A stretch of 42,519 nt of DNA from Actinomycetes bacterium (GTDB lineage: Bacteria; Actinomycetota; Coriobacteriia; Anaerosomatales; Anaerosomataceae), in NCBI GenBank assembly GCA_021372825.1, contig JAJFTR010000073.1, positions 1-42,519 on the forward strand, written 5' to 3'. The stretch's first letter is position 1. Each line of letters begins with the position of its first letter. Below are positions 1 to 8,482 of the stretch, in pieces. The notes under the pieces are model-generated. The model saw only the letters and a program-made list of their open reading frames with translations. It had not been told where the DNA came from and did no database searches. Position numbers and translations under genes: made by a program.

Positions 1-1
1 T

Positions 2-721
2 GCTACCGACCAGCGTCTCGCCGTCGAGGTCGCGTTGACGCGGATGGCTCGGCCCGAGACGGACCTCACCTTGGAGGCTCTGGCCGAGCGGATCGCGGCG
101 CTGGAAACCGGCCAGACGGCCATGGCGGCATCTCGCGCTGCCGAGCCTGAGCGTGCTGAACGTCAGCGCAAGGTACGGCCAGCCGCGGAGCCATCGACCG
201 TCAGTCCCCCAGCGCCGAATCAGCCTGAAGCTGCGTTCGCAGCCGCGGTCAGTGGCGGAAGGCCCGACCTCGCCTCGATCCGCCGTGCGTGGCCCGCTAT
301 CGTCGCCGAGTTCAAGAAGCTCAAGCCATCCCGGTCGCACTTGTTCGACTCGACAGAGCTCGAAGTCGTCGCCGACACTGTGGTGATCGAATTCCCTAGA
401 GAGCAAGGATTCGCCATCGAGCTGGCGCGGAAGCCCGAGACGCTCGAAGTCTTGCGTCGCAGCATCTTCTCGGTGCTCAAGATCCAGCCGCCCATCGAGT
501 TCCGTCTCGGCAGGGAAGGCGTCTCGACACTGGACGCGACAGCGGCTGCCGATACGACGACCGCCGGTGCCGCCCCCGAAGCAGTACCCTCTGTTCCCAC
601 AGCCCCTCTAGATGCGAAGAGTACAGCGGCTTCGCAGACATCGGTGGATGTAGAAGCGCGTCTGATCAATGAGCTTGGCGCTCAGATCGTCGAGGAGCGC
701 GAGCACAACCAAGAAGACTGA
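2..721 (+). CDS. dnaX: DNA polymerase III subunit gamma/tau, C-terminal part (5' end outside window)
   Basis: The frame is open from the left edge to a TGA at 719-721, so only the last ~239 residues are present. The opening residues (DQRLAVEVALTRMARPE) match the end of the conserved clamp-loader domain III. A variable Ala/Pro/Glu-rich linker follows, then a folded tail around codons 85-165. DnaX loads the sliding clamp at the replication fork. The identification rests on the domain III tail and on the order dnaX-ybaB-recR, which is conserved across bacteria. The AAA+ ATPase motifs lie outside the window. Confidence 0.85.
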   Translation, partial: ATDQRLAVEVALTRMARPETDLTLEALAERIAALETGQTAMAASRAAEPERAERQRKVRPAAEPSTVSPPAPNQPEAAFAAAVSGGRPDLASIRRAWPAIVAEFKKLKPSRSHLFDSTELEVVADTVVIEFPREQGFAIELARKPETLEVLRRSIFSVLKIQPPIEFRLGREGVSTLDATAAADTTTAGAAPEAVPSVPTAPLDAKSTAASQTSVDVEARLINELGAQIVEEREHNQED

Positions 722-740
722 CCTACCGGAAGGAACCTGG

Positions 741-1058
741 ATGAAGCAACCGAACATGGCCGACATCATGAAACAGGCCAAGCGCATGCAGGCGGAGATG
801 CAACGCGTCCAAGACGAGCTCAAGGAAGAGCGCGTGCACGTCTCGGCCGGTGGGGGCGCCGTCAAAGTGACGATGACTGGCGAACTGGTGGTCGACTCGG
901 TCAGCATCGATCCTGAAGCGGTGGATATCGACGACATCGCCATGCTCGAGGATCTCATCACCGCGGCGATGAACGAGGCCATTCGCGAGGCTCAAGATCT
1001 TGCCAGCCGCAAGATGAGCGCCGTCACCGGCGGCATGGGAATACCGGGGCTCATGTAG
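741..1058 (+). CDS. YbaB/EbfC family nucleoid-associated protein
   Basis: A 105-residue protein, the usual family length. It starts with a Met-rich amphipathic helix ([19 protein letters not shown]), then the family beta core with [12 protein letters not shown] and a helical C-terminus ending in a Met/Gly-rich tail. YbaB proteins are small dimers that bind DNA and coat the nucleoid. The ATG at 741 is chosen because GGAAGG lies about 8 bases upstream; a longer in-frame reading from 669 would overlap dnaX. It sits 19 bases after dnaX and 2 bases before recR, so the three genes are probably co-transcribed. Confidence 0.9.
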   Translation: MKQPNMADIMKQAKRMQAEMQRVQDELKEERVHVSAGGGAVKVTMTGELVVDSVSIDPEAVDIDDIAMLEDLITAAMNEAIREAQDLASRKMSAVTGGMGIPGLM

Positions 1059-1060
1059 CC

Positions 1061-1660
1061 ATGGCGATGTATGCGCCTCCCATCGCGCGCTTGCTCGATG
1101 AGCTCGAACGCCTCCCCGGCATCGGTCCCAAGTCCGCCCAGCGTCTCGCTTACTACATCCTGCGTTCCGATGCGGAGGTAGCGGAGAGGTTGGCCCAGGC
1201 GCTTGTGGAGGTCAAGCGGTCCATCCACTTCTGCTCACAGTGCTTCAACTTCGCCGAGGGTGAATTGTGCGAGATCTGCGCGGACGTGAAGCGTGATCCG
1301 TCGGTGATCTGCGTGGTGGAGGAACCGCGTGACGTCGTCGCGATCGAGCGGACGGGAGAGTTCCATGGGAGGTATCATGTGCTCCAAGGGGCCATCTCGC
1401 CGATAGACGGCATCGGACCTGACCAGTTGCGCATGCGCGAGCTCATTGAGCGGATCGGAACCGGCGGCATCGAGGAGCTCATCGTCGCCACGAACCCGAA
1501 CGTAGAAGGCGAGACGACGGCTCTTTACATCGCGCGTCTCGCTAAGCCCCTCGGCGTGAGAGTCACGCGTATCGCGTCCGGGCTTCCCGTCGGAGGCGAC
1601 CTTGAATACGCCGATGAGGTCACGCTCGGGAGAGCTCTCGAAGCACGCCGCGAGATGTAG
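1061..1660 (+). CDS. recR: Recombination mediator RecR
   Basis: A 199-residue protein, the standard RecR length. In order: an N-terminal helix-hairpin-helix ([13 protein letters not shown], residues ~18-30), a four-cysteine zinc finger (CSQC...CEIC, ~57-75), a Toprim domain containing VVEEPRDV and [13 protein letters not shown], and a C-terminal [16 protein letters not shown] segment. RecR works with RecO/RecF to load RecA on gapped DNA. The ATG at 1061 follows GGGG at 1046-1049; an alternative ATG is two codons later. It is the last gene of the dnaX-ybaB-recR unit; 179 bases without a gene follow. Confidence 0.95.
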   Translation: MAMYAPPIARLLDELERLPGIGPKSAQRLAYYILRSDAEVAERLAQALVEVKRSIHFCSQCFNFAEGELCEICADVKRDPSVICVVEEPRDVVAIERTGEFHGRYHVLQGAISPIDGIGPDQLRMRELIERIGTGGIEELIVATNPNVEGETTALYIARLAKPLGVRVTRIASGLPVGGDLEYADEVTLGRALEARREM

Positions 1661-1839
1661 GCGCTGGTATTTTCTGGGCTCCGTTCACCGATTGATGTCA
1701 ACCGCTCGCGGTGGTAGACCCGCCATCCACCGAGGAGAGCCTCGTATCCTGTTCTAACTACTCACACAGACCCCTACCGGAAAGTGGTTGGGGCGATACG
1801 GTATCGATTGCCGGACGGGTTCAAAGGAAGGGGAGTTCC

Positions 1840-2415
1840 ATGCAGCAGCTGACGGAGATCCGTTGGCATGCGCGTGCGGGCCAGGGAGCGGTGACAGCCG
1901 CGAAGGTCGTCGCTGAAACCGCGCTGGCCGCGGACCAGTACCCCCAGGCTATGCCGGAGTACGGTCCGGAGCGCATGGGTGCGCCGATCAAGGCGTTCAC
2001 ACGCATCAGTTCCGTGCCGATCGAGATCCACTGCAACATCGAGAACCCTGACATCGTCGTCGTGCTGGACGATTCGCTGCTCGATATCGTGGATGTCGCA
2101 GAGGGGCTTGCCGATGACGGGATCGTCATCGTCAACACGTGCACGCCGCCGGAGCAGGTAAGAGCGAAGCTCAAGATCCCTCAAGGGGCGCGGGTCGCGT
2201 GTGTCGACGCCTCCGGTATCGCTCTGGACACCATCAAGCGAGACATCCCGAACACCCCGATGGTCGGCGCGCTCATCAGACTCACCGGCGTCGTGGATAT
2301 GGATGCGTTCAAACAACTGCTGGCCAAGAACCTCTCCAAGAAGTTCGGCCAAGAGATGATAGATGCGAACTGGGCTTCGGTCGATCGAGCATACGAGGAG
2401 GTGACCGTGGCATGA
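1840..2415 (+). CDS. porG: Pyruvate:ferredoxin oxidoreductase, gamma subunit
   Basis: A 191-residue protein of the 2-oxoacid:acceptor oxidoreductase gamma family. The N-terminal IRWHARAGQGAVTAAKVVAE matches the family signature (usually HGRGGQGA; here HARAGQGA), followed by YGPERMGAP. The ATG at 1840 is selected because AAGGAAGGGG lies just upstream; the reading frame is open further 5' but has no family similarity there. It is the first gene of a tight gamma-delta-alpha-beta cluster for oxidative decarboxylation of a 2-oxoacid to acyl-CoA with reduction of ferredoxin. Pyruvate is the likely substrate, but 2-ketoisovalerate cannot be excluded from sequence alone. Confidence 0.85.
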   Translation: MQQLTEIRWHARAGQGAVTAAKVVAETALAADQYPQAMPEYGPERMGAPIKAFTRISSVPIEIHCNIENPDIVVVLDDSLLDIVDVAEGLADDGIVIVNTCTPPEQVRAKLKIPQGARVACVDASGIALDTIKRDIPNTPMVGALIRLTGVVDMDAFKQLLAKNLSKKFGQEMIDANWASVDRAYEEVTVA

Positions 2416-2732
2416 AGTGGGACATCTCCCAGATAGGGTCGTGGACGTACAAGGACTTCCCACCCGGCGCGGTGATCCCAGAAGCGGGAAACAGCGTCGC
2501 ATACGTGACAGGCGGCTGGCGGAGCGAGCGTCCATGGCGTGATGACGAGAAGTGCACCCAATGCCTCTTGTGCTGGATCGTGTGTCCTGACTCATCCATC
2601 AAGGTGGCGGACGAGAAGGTCACCACCTTCGACCTCGATCACTGCAAGGGTTGCGGTATCTGCTCCCAGGTTTGTCCTGTCGACGCGATCCAGATGGTGC
2701 CCGAAGGTTGCGACCTGCCGGAGGTGAAGTAG
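2412..2732 (+). CDS. porD: Pyruvate:ferredoxin oxidoreductase, delta subunit (2[4Fe-4S] ferredoxin)
   Basis: A 106-residue protein whose start overlaps the end of porG by four bases (ATGA), implying translational coupling. The C-terminal half carries two ferredoxin cluster motifs, CTQCLLCWIVCP and CKGCGICSQVCP, each CxxCxxCxxxCP. The N-terminal ~40 residues include the GSWTYKDFPPG and W-R-S-E-RPW segments typical of PorD. The subunit passes electrons from the TPP-containing alpha/beta core to external ferredoxin. Confidence 0.9.
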   Translation: MKWDISQIGSWTYKDFPPGAVIPEAGNSVAYVTGGWRSERPWRDDEKCTQCLLCWIVCPDSSIKVADEKVTTFDLDHCKGCGICSQVCPVDAIQMVPEGCDLPEVK

Positions 2733-3929
2733 ATGCCGACACACAAGACTCTTGCCGCTACCGGCAACCAGGTCGTCGCCGAGGCGATGCGTCAGTGTGC
2801 TCCGGACGTGATGGCTGCGTACCCGATAACTCCGCAGACCACTATCGTCGAAGAGTTCGCGGCGTTCGTCGCCAAAGGGAGAGTGCATACGGAATATGTG
2901 ACCGTGGAATCAGAGCATTCCGCCATGAGCGCCTGCATCGGCGCGTCCGCGGCGGGTGCCCGCGTGATGACCGCTACCTCTTCGCAAGGCCTTGCGCTTA
3001 TGTGGGAGGAGCTGCACATCGCGGCGGGCATGCGTCTGCCGATCGTGATGGCGAACGCCAACCGTGCTCTCTCGGCACCCATCAACATCCACTGCGATCA
3101 CAGTGACATCATGGGCGCGCGCGACACGGGGTGGGTCACGTACTTCGCCGAGAACGCTCAAGAAGCGTATGACAACACTCTCATGGCGGTGCGCGTGGCC
3201 GAGCACCCGGAGGTCATGCTGCCTGTGATGACCACGCTCGACGGGTTCATCACCACGCACTCGATCGACCGAGCCTCTGTGATGGACGACGAATCGGTGA
3301 AGGCTTTCGTCGGTGAGTACCAGCCGAGAAACCCGCTGCTGGATATGGAGCACGCTGTGATGCACGGGTCGTTTGCGGGGCTCGGCGGTCCGTACTTCGA
3401 GTTCAAGAAGCAGCAGAGGATCGCGATGGAGAACGCTCGAACCGTCATCAAGGATGTGGGAGCCGAGTACTCCATTCTGTCCGGAAGGCCGTTCGATGTC
3501 GTCGAAGGCTGGGGTATGGAGGACGCCGACGTCGCCATCGTGGTCATGGGCTCCACGGCGGGCAACGTCCGTCACGTCGCCCGCGGGCTTCGCGAGCAGG
3601 GCGCGAAGGTAGGCACCGTCAAAATCAGAGTGTGGCGGCCGTTCCCGTATGCGGAACTTGCACGCGCGCTCAAGGGCGTGAAGGCTGTCGCGGTGCTCGA
3701 CCGCGCCGAGTCTTTCGGAGCCGAGGGTGGACCGCTGTTCTGCGAAGTGAGAAGTGCGCTTTACGACGCGGTCGACCGTATGCCTGTGGTCGACTACATC
3801 TACGGACTCGGCGGTAGTGATGTGAAACTCGAACTCATCGAGCGTGTGTACGGTGACCTGGCGGATATCGCTGCGGGTAGCGCGGCGCCAGCGACGCTCA
3901 CGTATCTTGGCGCACGAGAGGAGGCGTGA
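2733..3929 (+). CDS. porA: Pyruvate:ferredoxin oxidoreductase, alpha subunit
   Basis: A 398-residue protein, the normal length for a separate alpha subunit. It opens with the family signature AAYPITPQTTIVEEFA and a conserved VTVESEHSAMSACIGA region that binds the cofactor/substrate. The C-terminal part contains a transketolase-C-like segment (VAIVVMGSTAGNVRHV, then VKIRVWRPFPYAEL). It begins directly after the porD stop with GGAGGTG upstream and is followed after three bases by porB. The alpha and beta subunits form the TPP-dependent catalytic core. Confidence 0.92.
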   Translation: MPTHKTLAATGNQVVAEAMRQCAPDVMAAYPITPQTTIVEEFAAFVAKGRVHTEYVTVESEHSAMSACIGASAAGARVMTATSSQGLALMWEELHIAAGMRLPIVMANANRALSAPINIHCDHSDIMGARDTGWVTYFAENAQEAYDNTLMAVRVAEHPEVMLPVMTTLDGFITTHSIDRASVMDDESVKAFVGEYQPRNPLLDMEHAVMHGSFAGLGGPYFEFKKQQRIAMENARTVIKDVGAEYSILSGRPFDVVEGWGMEDADVAIVVMGSTAGNVRHVARGLREQGAKVGTVKIRVWRPFPYAELARALKGVKAVAVLDRAESFGAEGGPLFCEVRSALYDAVDRMPVVDYIYGLGGSDVKLELIERVYGDLADIAAGSAAPATLTYLGAREEA

Positions 3930-3932
3930 CCG

Positions 3933-4865
3933 ATGGCCAATCTAAGGGAGCTCACCCACAGAGAAGACCGTCTTGCAGGAGGCCACCGGCTCTGCGCCGG
4001 GTGCGGGGCCTCGATCGCGGTCCGGCAAGTCCTTCTCGGCGCGGGGGAGGATCCCGTCGTCGTCGGATGCGCGACGGGTTGCCTGGAAGTGTCGACCACG
4101 ATGTATCCGTACTCCTCCTGGAAGACGCCGTTCATCCACAACGCGTTCGAGAACGCTGCGGCCACCATCTCCGGTGTCGAGTCTGCGTTCAAGGGTCTTG
4201 CGCGTGCGGGCAAGATCGACCCAGACAAGAAGGTACGCTTCGTCGCCTTCGGAGGTGACGGCGGGACCTACGACATCGGCCTCCAGGCTCTCTCGGGTGC
4301 GATGGAGCGCGGGCACGACATGGTGTACGTCTGCTATGACAACGGCGCATACATGAACACAGGCATCCAGCGTTCCTCGGCCACGCCGAAGGGCGCGTGG
4401 GCGACGACAGCCGAGGTAGGCGCGGCTCAGGCGGGCAAGCAGCAGCGTCGCAAAGACCTCACGCAGATCATGGCGGCGCACGGGATCCCGTACGCCGCCC
4501 AGGCGTCGATCTCGCATTGGAAGGACCTCACCAGCAAGGCCGAGAAGGCCTTCGCCACTCCTGGCCCGGCCTTCCTCAACGTGTTCGCGCCATGCCCCCG
4601 TGGCTGGCGTATCCCGTCCAACCAGACCGTGGAGATCGCGAAGATGGCAGTGCAGACGGGTTTCTGGCCGCTTTATGAGGTAGAGGACGGGGTCTGGCGC
4701 CAGACCGTGAAAGTGGTGAATCGCAAGCCTGTCGAGGAGTTCCTCAAGCCGCAGGGGCGGTTCAAGCACCTGTTCGCTCCGGGTAACGAAGAGCTGCTCG
4801 CCGAGATACAGTCCGACGTCGATAGCACATGGGACCAGCTGCAGGCACGTTTCGCTGGGGCGTAG
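3933..4865 (+). CDS. porB: Pyruvate:ferredoxin oxidoreductase, beta subunit
   Basis: A 310-residue TPP-binding subunit. The motifs seen are HRLCAGCGASIAVRQ, VVGCATGCLEV, the TPP/Mg region GGDGGTYDIGLQALSGAMER with YDNGAYMNTGIQRS, and TPKGAW. The cysteines near residues 24 and 27 plus C52 and one further conserved Cys are expected to bind the proximal [4Fe-4S] cluster. GAGGAGG precedes the ATG. It closes the por operon and is followed at 4891 by a strong hairpin. Such four-subunit enzymes supply or consume acetyl-CoA in anaerobes. Confidence 0.92.
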   Translation: MANLRELTHREDRLAGGHRLCAGCGASIAVRQVLLGAGEDPVVVGCATGCLEVSTTMYPYSSWKTPFIHNAFENAAATISGVESAFKGLARAGKIDPDKKVRFVAFGGDGGTYDIGLQALSGAMERGHDMVYVCYDNGAYMNTGIQRSSATPKGAWATTAEVGAAQAGKQQRRKDLTQIMAAHGIPYAAQASISHWKDLTSKAEKAFATPGPAFLNVFAPCPRGWRIPSNQTVEIAKMAVQTGFWPLYEVEDGVWRQTVKVVNRKPVEEFLKPQGRFKHLFAPGNEELLAEIQSDVDSTWDQLQARFAGA

Positions 4866-4890
4866 GCCGTCGTCGGAGAAGTGATCGGCC

Positions 4891-4920
4891 CGGGGGCTCC
4901 TGAGTGTTCAGGAGCCCCCG
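4891..4920 (+). terminator. Inverted repeat at the end of the por operon
   Basis: A perfect 13-bp inverted repeat (CGGGGGCTCCTGA / TCAGGAGCCCCCG) with a 4-base GTGT loop, 25 bases after the porB stop. There is no T-run on the 3' side, so it may act as a non-canonical terminator or an mRNA 3'-end stabiliser. Confidence 0.7.
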
Positions 4921-4921
4921 C

Positions 4922-4930
4922 ATGCTAGAA
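4922..4930 (+). promoter_or_regulatory. Putative extended -10 promoter for the binding-protein/HD-GYP pair
   Basis: TGCTAGAAT is a TGn extended -10 with hexamer TAGAAT (5 of 6 to consensus). It sits immediately downstream of the por terminator and 34 bases before the next start codon. No clear -35 is seen, because that position falls in the terminator stem. Confidence 0.45.
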
Positions 4931-4964
4931 TGGCGCGGTACCCGCCACGCACAGGGAAGCGACG

Positions 4965-5819
4965 ATGAAGGCAACACATTCCGCACGCATTCGTCTTGTC
5001 ATCGTTCTATCTATCGTGGCGCTCTTCATCTCCGGCTGTTCGGCCTCTGGTGGGCCTGGGAAGGGGAAACCAGCCGAGGAGCGAGAGCGCGTGCGGGTAT
5101 CCGGCTCCGGCACCTGCTTGCCGCTGCTCGAGATCCTTACCAAGGAGTACGGGAACGACAGGGTGGACTTCGTGTATCTTCCCGGTCTTCATTCAGGCGG
5201 AGGCATCAAAGGCGTCGCAAACGGCGACCTGGAGATCGGTGCGGTCTCACGAGAACTCACGGATGAGGAGAAGGCACTCGGTCTCGACTACACACTCATC
5301 TCGAACGATGGCCTCGTGGTGGCCGTTCATCCTTCTGTGACGATCGATGGACTGACGACTCAACAAGTCAAGGACATCTACTCGGGCAAGTACTCCAACT
5401 GGGCCCAGCTCGGTGGCCCGGACATCCCCATCACGATCCTCGATCGCAACGAGGATGAGTCGGCGAAGATCATCTTGCGGAAGTACGTGCTCGGTGCTGA
5501 TCTCAAGATCACACCGAAAGCGGTGAATCTCTACTATGAGCCGGACATGATCGAAGGCCTGCAATCCACGGTGGGAGCGATCGGATATTTCTCTCTCGGC
5601 TATGGCCTGTCGCAGGACGTGCCAGTCCGGTACCTCGCCCTCGACGGCGTCGAGGCGAGCGTCGAGAACATCAAGAGCGGAAAGTACAAGATAGTCCGCC
5701 CGTTAGGCATCGTCACGCGTTCGGATGTGAGTGCCGAGGTAAGACGCTTCCTCCAATGGGCGACCAGTGACGAGGCCCTTGCGCTGATCGAGAGCCAGGG
5801 TTATGCGGCGGCGCGGTAG
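4965..5819 (+). CDS. PstS-like substrate-binding lipoprotein
   Basis: A 284-residue exported protein. The N-terminus has a positive stretch, a hydrophobic core and a lipobox ending ISGC (Cys25), so it is predicted to be a lipoprotein on the outer face of the membrane. The mature part has phosphate-binding-protein-like features: SGSGTCLPLLEILTKEY near the start, GGGIKGVANGDLEIGAVSREL, then QQVKDIYSGKYSNWAQLGG. The family normally binds phosphate or molybdate/tungstate-like oxyanions. No permease or ATPase gene is adjacent. It ends 10 bases before a membrane HD-GYP protein, so a sensory rather than a transport role is possible (inference). Confidence 0.8.
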   Translation: MKATHSARIRLVIVLSIVALFISGCSASGGPGKGKPAEERERVRVSGSGTCLPLLEILTKEYGNDRVDFVYLPGLHSGGGIKGVANGDLEIGAVSRELTDEEKALGLDYTLISNDGLVVAVHPSVTIDGLTTQQVKDIYSGKYSNWAQLGGPDIPITILDRNEDESAKIILRKYVLGADLKITPKAVNLYYEPDMIEGLQSTVGAIGYFSLGYGLSQDVPVRYLALDGVEASVENIKSGKYKIVRPLGIVTRSDVSAEVRRFLQWATSDEALALIESQGYAAAR

Positions 5820-5829
5820 GCGGCGCTAG

Positions 5830-8385
5830 ATGGCCAATAACCTCTTCGGCAAGCATCTGCACAACCAGATCGTGTATCCGTTGCTCGCATCGCTCGTGAT
5901 GGTCGGCGTGATCGCGGTCGTGGTCGCGGTGAGCATGATCGGACAGGTCATCGAGCGCTGGATCGATGCGAACGCCGAGTCGACGATCGTCAACGTGGAG
6001 TCCCGCTTGAACGAGTCCAGCGACGACATCGAGCGCGCCCTCAAGCTCGTCGCCGAGGACCGCCGCTTCGAGCAGGCGGTGAACGCAGGTGATGTCCAGA
6101 CCATCTCGGCGATGCTTGTCGGTATGAACCAGTCGCTCGAGACCGACAACGTGATGCTACTCGATGACTCAGGTGCGGTGATCGCTTCGACAGGCAGGCT
6201 TGGACTTCGCGTAGGCGATCACCCGCTCGGCGCCGGAGACCGGGACTGGGTCACGATATCCATGAGCCATCCCATTCTTGCCGGGGTCGGGAAGTTCTAC
6301 ACGCTCACTGCTCTGCACCCCGTCAAAGGCCCGAACGATGGTGCGTACACCCTCGCGGTCTCGCGGGTCATAGATGACAGTTTCGTGGCCCAGATCTCTC
6401 AGGGAGCCGATGCCGGAGTGTGTATCCTCGACGCGGTCAAGCGGCCTGTGGCCGTCGCGATCTCGGGGAACGCGGGATCCACCGAACTGGCAGATGCCTT
6501 GCGTGAGTCCGACGAGGTGGTGCTTTCGGCGTTGGACGAAAGAGGCATCGAAAAGACATGGCCACTACGCGTCGGCGGTTCGCAGTACCGTGTCAAGGCG
6601 AAGCAGATCCGCTTCGGCAACGATCCTACCAGAAGCACGGCCTACCTGGCTGTCGCACTGCCGACGACCGTTGCAGACGATGCCCGCAGAACGACGACCA
6701 CTCTGATCACGGTCTGGTCGATCGTCGCTGTCGTCTTCTTAGTGGGTCTCAACTGGTACATCGCTCGTCGCGTGAGCGAGCCTTTGGGAAGATTGTCGGA
6801 GAGCGTCAGCAAGGTCGCGGATGGAGACTTCTCGGCCAAGGTCTCTTTCAGTGGCGCGAATGAGATCACACAGCTTGCCGATGACTTCAACGTCATGACC
6901 GACTCGCTGCGTGAACGCACTGAAAGCCTCACCAAGAAGGTGCTTGAGCTAGCGACCCTTTATGAGATGAGCCGCTCTTTGGGCTCCACCCTCGATCTCG
7001 ATATGCTGCTCGAATCGGTACTGGATTCAGCGATGCGGATCTTCGATGTGGAGCTGGGCTATGTGACCCTCCGCAATCATGAGACGGGGGCGCTCGAAGT
7101 CAGGTCCTACCATGGGGCAGGTATGGGGCGGACTGATGACGCAGCCATGCGTGCTTCGATGGCGGAATGGGTGATCAAGGAGAGCCGGCCGCTGATCTTC
7201 AATCCACCCCATGACGAAGCGGGCTCCACCGGGCGGGTCGACCCGGTAAGCGGCGCGCTTGCTGCGCTGTGTGTACCGCTCGTCTCCGCCGAGGGGACGA
7301 TCGGCGCTATCACGGTCGGCAGCACGAATGCGAGCACACGGTTCACAAGCGATGATGTGCGACTGCTTGCGACGATCGCCAACCATGTGACGATCGCCGT
7401 CGGCAACATCGACTTGTTCTCGAGCTTGCAGGAGGCCTACCTGGCGACGGTCCGTGCTCTTGCCGCGGCAGTGGATGCCAAGGACCCCTACACCCGCGGC
7501 CATTCGGACAAGGTGGCGCAGTACGCTTTGATCATCGGGCAGAGGCTGGACCTGTCGCCCGAGCAGCTCACCGCCCTTGAGATGGCAGCGTACCTGCACG
7601 ATATCGGCAAGATCGGCGTCGCCGAGGAGATACTCCTCAAGCCTGGCAAGCTTTCCGATGAGGAGATGGGGCAGATGCGGCACCATCCTCTTATCGGCGC
7701 CAACATCCTAAAGCCGATCGCGTTCCCGTGGCCGATCGCTCCTGTCGTGCGCCATCACCATGAGCACTACGATGGAGCAGGGTATCCGGCCGGGCTCAAG
7801 GCTGAAGAGATCCCGCTGCTCGCAAGGGTTCTCACCGTGGCAGACGCGTTCGAGGCGATGATCGCGGACCGTCCCTATCGGCGAGGCAGGTCCATCGAGG
7901 AAGCCATCCTGGAGCTGCGTCGCTGCTCAGGTACGCAGTTCGACCCGCGAGTGGTCGACGCGTTCATCCGGGCGCTCGAGGAATGTCCAGAGGCTCTTCA
8001 GCCCGCGGAGGCATCGCCCGCCAGCGATTTGGGACCGGAGGAGACCCGTGCGGTGTTCGTCGCCTTGTGTGACGGGATGTTCGCCAGCTTCAGGAAGCTC
8101 GGCGGACCGCGTCTTGCGGCCAACCTTGAGCAGGAGATCAACGCACGGTTTGCCGCTGATGGTCTCCCGTACTCGCTCAGTGCGGGGCACCTCGTCGCCG
8201 ATGATGACGGCCGAGACGTGCGTGTCGACGACCTGCGTGCGGCGATGAAGGCGATCTGCGCTTTCATCGAGCAGACGTCGGGGGTGAGCCTCGTCGCCCA
8301 GTTCTACAGCGAGGCGCTCGAGATCCTCCCTGAGCGGATGCGTAAGAGCGCTGAAGCACTTGGCTTGGGACCCTTGGAGTCCTAG
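5830..8385 (+). CDS. Membrane-bound HAMP-GAF-HD-GYP protein, putative c-di-GMP phosphodiesterase
   Basis: An 851-residue protein. Layout: TM1 (~residues 14-38), an extracytoplasmic sensor region (~40-285), TM2 (~293-312), HAMP (~313-370), GAF (~385-533), HD-GYP (~534-718) and a 130-residue C-terminal extension. The HD motif YLHDIGKIG is near residue 588, and HHEHYDGAGYP near 643-654 is an intact GYP signature, so the domain should be an active c-di-GMP phosphodiesterase. The C-terminal part (GMFASFRKLGGPRLAANLE...) is not a domain I recognise. It lies 10 bases after the binding lipoprotein, which suggests co-expression and perhaps ligand-dependent control. Confidence 0.88.
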   Translation: MANNLFGKHLHNQIVYPLLASLVMVGVIAVVVAVSMIGQVIERWIDANAESTIVNVESRLNESSDDIERALKLVAEDRRFEQAVNAGDVQTISAMLVGMNQSLETDNVMLLDDSGAVIASTGRLGLRVGDHPLGAGDRDWVTISMSHPILAGVGKFYTLTALHPVKGPNDGAYTLAVSRVIDDSFVAQISQGADAGVCILDAVKRPVAVAISGNAGSTELADALRESDEVVLSALDERGIEKTWPLRVGGSQYRVKAKQIRFGNDPTRSTAYLAVALPTTVADDARRTTTTLITVWSIVAVVFLVGLNWYIARRVSEPLGRLSESVSKVADGDFSAKVSFSGANEITQLADDFNVMTDSLRERTESLTKKVLELATLYEMSRSLGSTLDLDMLLESVLDSAMRIFDVELGYVTLRNHETGALEVRSYHGAGMGRTDDAAMRASMAEWVIKESRPLIFNPPHDEAGSTGRVDPVSGALAALCVPLVSAEGTIGAITVGSTNASTRFTSDDVRLLATIANHVTIAVGNIDLFSSLQEAYLATVRALAAAVDAKDPYTRGHSDKVAQYALIIGQRLDLSPEQLTALEMAAYLHDIGKIGVAEEILLKPGKLSDEEMGQMRHHPLIGANILKPIAFPWPIAPVVRHHHEHYDGAGYPAGLKAEEIPLLARVLTVADAFEAMIADRPYRRGRSIEEAILELRRCSGTQFDPRVVDAFIRALEECPEALQPAEASPASDLGPEETRAVFVALCDGMFASFRKLGGPRLAANLEQEINARFAADGLPYSLSAGHLVADDDGRDVRVDDLRAAMKAICAFIEQTSGVSLVAQFYSEALEILPERMRKSAEALGLGPLES

Positions 8386-8410
8386 CCTCCACCGGACCAT
8401 GGCCGTTTGC

Positions 8411-8419
8411 TGGTACACT
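8411..8419 (+). promoter_or_regulatory. Putative extended -10 promoter for lysC-asd
   Basis: TGGTACACT contains a TGn extended -10 with hexamer TACACT (4 of 6), in the 97-base gap before lysC. The -35 is not recognisable. No lysine-riboswitch-like structure would fit in this short leader. Confidence 0.35.
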
Positions 8420-8482
8420 ACGGGTTCCTGGTCCTCACGAATCGACTGTAGTGCAGTACGCGTTTCTGCGACGGGAGACAGG

